In this document: positions 31,901 through 37,777 of the stretch, in pieces
Layout: the number at the start of each line of letters is the position of its first letter
Numbering within the stretch: the stretch's first letter is position 1
Assembly (NCBI GenBank): GCA_963575745.1
Contig: CAUYUJ010001389.1
Location: forward strand, 1-37,777
Source of the DNA: Prorocentrum cordatum
Lineage: Eukaryota; Sar; Dinophyceae; Prorocentrales; Prorocentraceae
Direction: 5' to 3'
Length of the DNA stretch: 37,777 bases
The notes under the pieces: generated by a model
Database searches by the model: none
Told to the model about the DNA's origin: nothing
What the model saw: the letters and a program-made list of their open reading frames with translations, nothing else
Made by a program: the position numbers and the translations under genes

Positions 31901-33372
31901 ATAGCTCGGAGATACCGCCCACGAGCGCCCGAGGCACGCCTGGCGTGGGCGGCGGCCGCAGCAGGCGCAAAGGCTACAGCGAAGGCGCCGACTGTGGCGT
32001 CCTTCAAATATAGCTCGGAGATAGCGCTCACGAGCACCGAGGCACGCCTGGCGTGGGCCGCGGCCGCAGCGGGCGCAAAGGCTACAGCGAAGAGGCCGAC
32101 TGTGGCGTCCTTCACAGATAGCTCGGAGATAGCGTTCACGAGCGCCCGAGGCACGCCTGGCGTGGGCGGCGGCCGCTGCGGGCGCAAAGGCTACAGCGAA
32201 GGCGCCGACTGTGGCGTCCTTCAAAGATAGCTCGGAGATAGCGCTCACGAGCGCCCGAGGCACGCCTGGCGTGGGCCGCGGCCGCAGCGGGCGCAAAAAG
32301 GCTACAGCGAAGGCGCCGACTGTGGCGTCCTTCAAAGATAGCTCGGAGATAGCGCTCACGAGCGCCCGAGGCACGCCTGGCGTGGGCGGCGGCCGCAGCG
32401 GGCGCAAAGGCTACAGCGAAGGCGCCGACGGTGGCGTCCTTCAAAAATAGCTCGGAGATAGCGCTCACGAGCGCCCGAGGCACGCCTGGCGTGGGCCGCG
32501 GCCGCAGCGGGCGCAAAGGTTACAGCGAAGGCGCCGACTGTGGCGTCCTTCAAAGATAGCTCGGAGATAGCGCTCACGAGCGCCCGAGGCACGCCTGGCG
32601 TGGGCCGCGGCCGCAGCGGGCGCAAAGGCTACAGCGACAGCGCCGATTGTGGCGTCTTTCAAAGATAGCTCGGAGATAGCGCTCACGAGCGCCCGAGGCG
32701 CGCCCGGCGTGGGCCGCGGCCGCAGCGGGCGCAAGGGCTACAGCGAAGGCGCCGTCTGTGGCGTCCTTCAAAGATAGCTCGGAGATAGCGCCCAGAGTGC
32801 GCCAGGCACCGCGCCAGGCGTGGGCCGCGGCCGCAGCGGGCGCAGGGGCGAAGCCGAAGGCGCCGTCTGTGGCGACCTTCAAAGATAGCTCGGAGATAGT
32901 GCCCAGAGTGCGCCAGGCGCCACGCCAGGCGTGGGCCGCGGCCGCAGCGGGCGCGGGGGCGAGGCCGAAGGCGCCGTCTGTGGCGCCCTTTGAAGATAGC
33001 TCGGAGATAGCGCCCAGAATGCGCCAGGCGCCAGGCCAAGCGTGGGCCGCGGCCGCAGCGAGCGCAGGGGCGAGGCCGAAAGCGCCGTCTGTGGCGTCCT
33101 TGAAAGATAGCTCGGAGATAGTGCCCAGAGGGCGCCAGGCGCCACGCCAGGCGTGGGCCGCGGCCGCAGCGGGCGCGGGAGCGAGGCCGAAGGCGCCGTC
33201 TGTGGCGTCCTTCAAAGATAGCTCGGAGATAGCGGGAACCCATGGGATTGCCGCGCCAGCGCCCTTGCAGTGCTGCTTTCCACGCCAGGCGTGGGCCGCG
33301 GCCGCAGCGGGCGCGGGAGCGAGGCCGAAGGCGCCGTCTGTGGCGTCCTTCAAAGATAGCTCGGAGATAGCG
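25949..33372 (+). repeat. 109-bp satellite array of A5
   Basis: About 68 tandem units of 109 bp run from the RepHel 5' region to the family A tail. Each contains CGAGGCACGCCTGGCGTG, a NotI-like GGCCGCAGCGGGCGC stretch, GGCTACAGCGAAGGCGCCGA and TTCAAAGATAGCTCGGAG. Most units differ by a few bases; truncated units occur near 26574 and 30023. Units from about 32790 onward form a diverged subfamily (GCCCAGAGTGCGCCAGGC). Open frames of 78-126 codons are by-products of the period. Confidence 0.95.
33234..33372 (+). repeat. Duplication joining satellite and family A tail
   Basis: The last satellite unit is preceded by 49 bp of family A tail sequence (GGGAACCCATGGGATTGCCG onward). The same tail sequence restarts at 33373. 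The array edge has therefore duplicated together with flanking DNA. Confidence 0.8.
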
Positions 33373-33830
33373 GGAACCCATGGGATTGCCGCGCCAGCGC
33401 CCTTGCAGTGCTGCTTTCCAATGCCGAAGGCAAATGCCGGACCCCTGTGGAACTGCTGCGCCAGCGGCAGCCCACCGGCGAAGCTCCACGCCGAAGGTGC
33501 AGACGGATGCCTCATCGACGAGGCGACCTGACGCGCCAGCGCCATGCACCCTGCGCGCGCGCTCGCATCGGCGCGCATTGCTACGGCCGCGGCCGCACGC
33601 GCGCATCCCAGCATTCACAGCCCAGTGTCGCAATCCAGTGCCGAAGGCAAAGGCGGCAACGCATGGACATGCTGCGCCAGCGGCAGCCCAACGGCGAAGC
33701 TCAACGCCGACATCGCCTCGTCGACGGGGCGACGAGCCGATGCGCCTACATCACGCGCCCTGCGCGCATGCTCACGTGGATGCGCAGTGCCACGGCCGCG
33801 TCGGCGATCGCCCGCGCGCGCCACTTCGAC
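33373..33830 (+). other. Family A tail segment (A5)
   Basis: Shared with A6 (35365-35827) and, in its first 60 bp, with A1-A4. It has an internal duplication (GCTGCGCCAGCGGCAGCCCA twice, about 220 bp apart). Open frames exist, but the A6 copy is shifted relative to this one, so no gene is called. Confidence 0.6.
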
Positions 33831-34006
33831 AGCCCCCCGTGATAGGGGGGTTGGGGGGAGAAACCCTAAACCCTAAAAGGCTTCACTCTGGGTGGTCTGG
33901 GGCGGGAGTGCGACTAACCGTGGCGCGCGCGGCTTGGGCAGCGATCCCCCCCAACAACCTCGATGTGGGGGGGATCGCAGCCAGCGCGCGCTTGCGCCAA
34001 TGCAGG
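33831..34006 (-). other. Family A right-end block (A5), putative 5' end
   Basis: Conserved end with both hairpins and two internal CCCTAAA units (33864-33877), slightly diverged (CTTCACTCTGGG) and closest to A6. It ends AATGCAGG next to T7. On the RepHel strand the element begins CCTGCATTGG. Confidence 0.75.
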
Positions 34007-34077
34007 CCCTAAACCCTAAACCCTAAACCCTAAACCCTAAACCCTAAACCCTAAACCCTAAACCCTAAAACCCTAAA
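34007..34077 (+). repeat. Telomeric block T7
   Basis: Ten CCCTAAA units, one of them lengthened to CCCTAAAA. Confidence 0.97.
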
Positions 34078-34083
34078 CTGCAA

Positions 34084-34116
34084 GCCACGGGCGGTGCATC
34101 GTCAGAAGCCCGTGGC
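34084..34116. promoter_or_regulatory. Family A terminal hairpin (A6)
   Basis: Perfect 9-bp stem, 6 nt from T7. Confidence 0.75.
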
Positions 34117-34369
34117 GCCTGGCCGAGCGCTCAGCGAGCCTGCCCATACAGCGTGCGCCGCACCGACGAAGCGGCGATAGCCGCTGAGGAGGAATTCGCA
34201 CGCCGCGCGGTGCATCCCCGTGGTGTTCTCCTAAGAAAAGGAACCCCTAACCTTCAGCCCTAGCAAGCGGCTTCGCCGCGGTCCGCTACATCCCCTGGGG
34301 CTCCAAACCTATGAAAATACAGCATGCGGTGCCCCCTGGGTGCTCCAAACCTATGCAATTACCGCATGC

Positions 34370-34454
34370 GGCGCTCCAAGCGCTTCCAAACGCTCCAGGC
34401 GCTCCCAAGGACTCTCCAAGCGCTCCCGGCACGCTCCCAAGCGCTCCCTGGCGT

Positions 34455-34496
<42 letters not shown>

Positions 34497-35095
34497 CCAA
34501 CCGCTCCCAGGCGCTCCCAGGCGCTTCCAAGCGCTCCCAAGCGCTCCCGGCACGCTCCCAAGCGCTGCACGGCGCCTCAGGCGCTCCCGGCACGCTCCCA
34601 GGCGCTCCCGGCACGCTTCCACGCGCTCCCAGGCGCTCCCAGGCGCGCCCCCAAGCGCTCCCAAGCGCTCCCATGCGCTCCCGGCGCGCTCCCAGGCGCG
34701 TTCCCAGGCGGGCGCTGGCTGCGCTCCCAAGCGCTCCCAGGCGCTCCCAAGCGCTCCCGGCACGCCCCCAAGCGCTTCCCAGGCGCTCGCAGGCGCTCCC
34801 AAGCGCTCCCGGCACGCTCCTGGCGCGCTCCCAGGCGCTCGCAGGCGCTCCCCAGCGTTCCCAGCGCTGCCACGACTCCGAAGCGCTCCTAAGCGCTCCC
34901 CGGCGCTCCCAGGTGCTCCCAGGCGCCCAAGCATTCCCACGCGCTCTGAAGCACCCACAAACGCTCCAAGGCGCCACGCGGCGCTCCCATGCGCTCCCGC
35001 GCGCTCCCAAGCGCTCCCAAGCGTGCCCAGGCGGTTCCAGGCGGTCCCAGGGGGAAGCTCCAGGCGCTCTCCCAGAGCTGCCAGAGGGCCCCCCC
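34370..35095 (+). repeat. 10-bp minisatellite (A6)
   Basis: GCGCTCCCAR decamers, more degenerate toward 35000-35095. Confidence 0.9.
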
Positions 35096-35117
35096 GAGGA
35101 ATTCCACGGGCTCTGCC

Positions 35118-35827
35118 ATGGAGGTGCTGCCGCAGCCATGCGCGCGCATCGCAGCGAGGGGGTGCCAGACCCACCCCCTTCGCGCTCCCCCTCCAGCCGT
35201 CCGAAGCTCGCGCCGAAGGCGGCTGCGTCGATGATTGCAATCGCTTCAGCGGGGGGGCGACCCCAAAGGCGAAACCCAAAGCCGCGGGCGAATGTAATTG
35301 CCGCACGCGTCGCCGTCAGCGAGGAGCCCGACGGCGCAGCCACTCGCTCCAGGCCCACGGGGAACCATGGGATTCCCGCGCCAGCGCCTTCGCAGTGCTG
35401 CTGTCCAATGCCGAAGGCAAATGCCGGACCCCTGTGGAACTGCTGCGCCAGCGGCAGTTCACCGGCGAAGCTCCACGCCGAAGGTGCAACCGGCTGCCTC
35501 ATCGACGAGGCGACCTGACGCGCCAGCGCCATGCACCCTGCGCGCGTGCTCGCATCGGCGCGCATTGCTACGGCCGCGGCCGCACGCGCGCATCCCAATA
35601 TCCACAGCCCAGTGTCGCAACCCAGTGCCGAAAGCACATGCAGCAACGCATGGACATGCTGCGCCAGCGGCAGCGCAACGGCGAAGCTCAACGCCGAAAT
35701 CGCCAAGGGCTGCCTCTTCGACGAGGCGACGACCCGACGCGCCTACGTCACGCGCCCTGCGCGCGTGCTCACGTGGATGCGCAGTGCCACGGCCGCGTCG
35801 GCGATCGCCTGCGCGCGCCACTTCGAC
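35118..35827 (+). repeat. 306-bp unit and family A tail (A6)
   Basis: One unit with a stem-loop at 35154-35183 (one extra T in the right arm) passes into the tail shared with A5. A 102-codon open frame at 35531-35839 is disrupted in A5 and is not called as a gene. Confidence 0.65.
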
Positions 35828-36000
35828 AGCCCCCCGTGATAGGGGGGTTGGGGGGAGAAACCCTAAACCCTAAAAGGCTTCACTCTGGGTGGTCTGGGGC
35901 GGGAGTGCGACTAACCGTGGCGCGCGCGGCCTGGGCAGCGATCCCCCCAACAACCTTGATGGGGGGGATCGCAGCCAGCGCGCGCTTGCGCCAATGCAGG
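35828..36000 (-). other. Family A right-end block (A6)
   Basis: Matches A5; the large hairpin is shortened by one pair (six C). Confidence 0.75.
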
Positions 36001-36070
36001 CCCTAAACCCTAAACCCTAAACCCTAAACCCTAAACCCTAAACCCTAAACCCTAAACCCTAAACCCTAAA
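36001..36070 (+). repeat. Telomeric block T8
   Basis: Ten perfect CCCTAAA units. Confidence 0.97.
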
Positions 36071-36075
36071 TACCC

Positions 36076-36093
36076 AAGCACCTCGTTGTGCTT
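36076..36093. promoter_or_regulatory. Family B terminal hairpin (B2)
   Basis: AAGCAC / GTGCTT with loop CTCGTT, 5 nt from T8; identical to B1 although the preceding bases differ by one (TACCC against TTCCC). Confidence 0.65.
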
Positions 36094-36330
36094 CTGCCCA
36101 CCCCACCGCGCATCACCGTCGCCGTCTACGAGAGACAGGGCATCTCTGAGATGCTTGAGCATGTAGCCCGAGTGGTTCGCCTTGGCAGCTTTTGCTGCTG
36201 CCCTCCCCCTCTTTTGGGGATTCGCGCTTCAATGATAAACCTCCCCTGATCCTCAACGAATATAACACCCTAAACCCAAAGACCTTTTCTTCGAAGCGCG
36301 CGGGTGCGCCTGGGGGCGCCTGCCCAAAAC

Positions 36331-36695
36331 TCCATTCCCGGGCCACATTTTGGATGCCCGGAGCCAACTGTAGGCCACTTCGTGCTCTTCGATTTCCCAG
36401 AACTCCATTCCCGGGCCACATTTTGGATGCCCGGAGCCAACTGTAGGCCACTTCGTGCTCTTGGATTTCCCAAAACTCCATTCCCGGGCCACATTTTGGA
36501 TGCCCGGAGCCAACTGTAGGCCACTTCGTGCTCTTCGATTTCCCAGAACTCCATTCCCGGGCCACATTTTGGATGCCCGGAGCCAACTGTAGGCCACTTC
36601 GTGTTCTTGGATTTCCCAAAACACAATTCCCTGGCCACATTTTGAATGCCCGGAGCCAGCTGCAGGCCACTTCGTGCTCTTCCATTTGCCTGGGG
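36331..36695 (+). repeat. 73-bp tandem repeats (B2)
   Basis: Five copies start at 36331, 36404, 36477, 36550 and about 36623, the last degenerate. Variants ending CTTCGATTTCCCAGAA and CTTGGATTTCCCAAAA alternate, giving a 146-bp dimer. Each copy holds CCGGGC and GCCCGG arms 12 nt apart. The period is not a multiple of three, so open frames here are incidental. Confidence 0.9.
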
Positions 36696-36703
36696 CTAGC
36701 GTT

Positions 36704-36738
36704 GCGTCAACCTTGCCGGCCGGCCGGCCGGCTGACGC
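36704..36738. other. Long palindrome (B2)
   Basis: Outer arms GCGTCA and TGACGC flank a perfect 18-nt palindrome GCCGGCCGGCCGGCCGGC at 36715-36732. Only seen in B2. Confidence 0.75.
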
Positions 36739-36765
36739 ACGCGACGCGCTGCCTGGTGCGTCGCA

Positions 36766-36794
36766 TCGAGGGGGCGCCAGGCCCGCCCCCTCGA
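36766..36794. other. Conserved stem-loop, covariant copy in family B
   Basis: TCGAGGGGGCG / CGCCCCCTCGA, perfect 11-bp stem, loop CCAGGCC. Two pairs (first and tenth) differ from the reference copy and both stay paired. Flanks GCATCG and GCTCCC match the family A context. Confidence 0.75.
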
Positions 36795-37169
36795 GCTCCC
36801 TTCCCACCATCCGAGACAAAGCGCTGCGCGTGCGCCACCGCGCAGAATCGCTCCTGCGAGAATCGGAAAAGGTCGCCCGGTCGGGCGTCCCCCAACGCGC
36901 GAACGAACCCCGGAGACTCTGGGACGACGTGGTGTCAGCGCGGGAACCTCGCGCGCGCGCGAGCCGCGGAGCGTCCGGCGAGCTGGCCCCCTTTGTCGTG
37001 GCCCACCATGATCGCTTCTGAGATTGAGGCCCTGGGTAAGTTTACGTCAATCGCCATATGCGCTCGCCAGCGCGCCTGTGCATCGAAAAAGAGCGCGCAG
37101 GCGCGGTTCTGGCGTCGCCAGCGTAACATGGGCCCCAAGGTACGACACCTCGTTGGCCGGCAAACCGCT

Positions 37170-37171
37170 GC

Positions 37172-37225
<54 letters not shown>

Positions 37226-37495
37226 CCGGGAGCGCCTGGGAGCGTGCCGGGAGCGTGCCGGGAGCGCTTGGGAGCGCTTGGGAGCGCCAAGGAGCGCTTG
37301 GATGCGTCTGGGAGCGCCCGGGAGCGCTTGTGAATGCGCCGGGAGCGCCTGGGAGCGCCTGGGAACGCTTGGGAGCGCCTTGGGATTGCCAGGGAGCGCT
37401 TCGGAAGCTTGGCAGCGCCGGGGAGCGCATGGGAGCGCTTGACTGAAAGCGCTTGGGAGCGCTTGGGAGCGCCTGGGAGCGCCTGGGAGCGCTTG
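37170..37495 (-). repeat. 10-bp minisatellite, inverted (B2)
   Basis: YTGGGAGCGC decamers, as in B1 and opposite to family A. Confidence 0.9.
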
Positions 37496-37510
37496 AAACG
37501 CATTTGGGAA

Positions 37511-37706
37511 TTTAGGGGCCAACGGCCCTAAACCCTAAAAGGCTTTAGTTTGGGAGGTTGCCAGCCATGCGGCCGGGGGTGGGAAGATGTTGCACCTCCT
37601 GCTCCCTTCGTCAAGCTTGCTCGGGTCGGCTAACCGCCCCCCCAATCAAGCTTGCCGAAGGGGGGGCAGCATTGCCTGGACTGTCGGCCGCTGCGCGCCC
37701 GAGAAG
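37511..37706 (-). other. Family B right-end block with fold-back (B2)
   Basis: TTTAGGGGCC and GGCCCTAAA form a fold-back at 37511-37532. Then come the internal telomere-like pair, AAGGCTTTAG, and the family B terminus ending GAGAAG next to T9. Confidence 0.7.
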
Positions 37707-37748
37707 CCCTAAACCCTAAACCCTAAACCCTAAACCCTAAACCCTAAA
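37707..37748 (+). repeat. Telomeric block T9
   Basis: Six perfect CCCTAAA units. Confidence 0.97.
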
Positions 37749-37777
37749 CTGAAACGCGACCCCTCGAAGGGTCGCGC
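37749..37777 (-). mobile_element. Left end of a fourth module (family D), cut by window
   Basis: CTGAAA is followed by an 8-bp stem (CGCGACCC / GGGTCGCG, loop CTCGAA) at 37755-37776. The hairpin lies 6 nt from T9, exactly as in family A, but the stem sequence is different. Only 29 bases are visible, so the assignment rests on this architecture alone. Confidence 0.45.

Larger units (their letters stand above)
17744..34006 (-). mobile_element. Family A module A5, candidate autonomous Helitron-like element
   Basis: This 16.3-kb module has a standard family A left end (hairpin and head) and right end (33831-34006), but its middle holds a RepHel transposase gene and a 109-bp satellite in place of most decamers and 306-bp units. 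The gene is read toward the left end, so the left-end hairpin falls at the element's 3' end, as in Helitrons. Canonical 5' TC and CTRR 3' ends are not seen. The alternative is that a separate Helitron-like element landed inside a family A module; no clean internal boundary on both sides of the gene was found to support that. Confidence 0.6.
34078..36000 (-). mobile_element. Family A module A6, short non-autonomous
   Basis: A 1.9-kb module: hairpin 34084-34116, head to 34370 with one GAAAATACAGCATGCGG motif, decamers 34370-35095, one 306-bp unit (about 35118-35365), tail 35365-35827 and right-end block 35828-36000. The ends and tail are closest to A5, so A6 may be an internally deleted relative of A5. 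Confidence 0.75.
36071..37706 (-). mobile_element. Family B module B2
   Basis: A 1.6-kb module with the same two ends as B1 and a longer middle: head 36094-36330, five 73-bp repeats, a long palindrome, a conserved stem-loop, about 350 bp of unique sequence (36800-37165) and inverted decamers (37170-37495). The unique part has open frames on both strands but none I recognise. Confidence 0.75.

Noticed and set aside
25949-33372. CRISPR array
   Set aside because: Repeats are contiguous 109-bp units with no unique spacers and no cas genes; the 52-bp array fails for the same reason.
25949-33600. Dozens of 78-126-codon frames on both strands
   Set aside because: They recur every 109 bp and simply restate the satellite.
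1-37777. Telomere-targeted retrotransposons (TRAS/SART, MoTeR or Penelope type)
   Set aside because: No reverse transcriptase or retroelement endonuclease motif, poly(A) tail or 5' truncation series was seen; the only enzyme is a RepHel protein.

Overview
The window looks like a eukaryotic subtelomere-like tract. It is very GC-rich, almost wholly made of tandem repeats, and punctuated by nine blocks of the heptamer CCCTAAA (TTTAGGG on the minus strand), all in one orientation. TTTAGGG telomeres occur in plants, many algae and alveolates. The single convincing gene resembles Helitron-type proteins I associate with dinoflagellate genomes, so a GC-rich dinoflagellate or similar alga is my best guess. 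That assignment is inference; no rRNA, tRNA or host housekeeping gene is present to confirm it.

Layout: the telomeric blocks (T1-T9) separate ten modules placed head to tail. Six are family A: A1 1-1528 (left-truncated by the window), A2 1731-4911, A3 9384-13376, A4 13426-17701, A5 17744-34006 and A6 34078-36000. Two are family B (8308-9369 and 36071-37706), one is family C (4944-8268), and a fourth kind, D, starts at 37749 and leaves the window. Family A shares a left end with a 9-bp-stem hairpin, a head block, a 10-bp minisatellite (GCGCTCCCAR), 306-bp units and a right end with two G/C-rich hairpins. Family B has its own ends and carries the 10-bp minisatellite in the opposite orientation. 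Family C is a 52-bp satellite with a higher-order period of about 1.32-1.33 kb.

A5 is 16.3 kb and encodes one uninterrupted protein of 1751 aa on the minus strand (19853-25108). It has Cys-rich N-terminal modules, an HUH/two-tyrosine Rep nuclease and a PIF1/RecD-like helicase, the RepHel architecture of Helitron rolling-circle transposons. Its 5' side abuts about 68 copies of a 109-bp satellite. The left-end hairpin of A lies 6 nt from TTTAGGG and, read on the coding strand, at the 3' end, where a Helitron 3' hairpin belongs. Families B and D, with unrelated sequence, also have a hairpin 5-6 nt from the TTTAGGG junction.

Interpretation: the window is probably a nest of telomere-repeat-targeted, Helitron-like elements. 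A5 would be the autonomous member, and the other modules non-autonomous passengers mobilised in trans. Conserved ends, one insertion orientation and shared terminal hairpins are seen directly. Mobility, target choice and trans-mobilisation are inferred.
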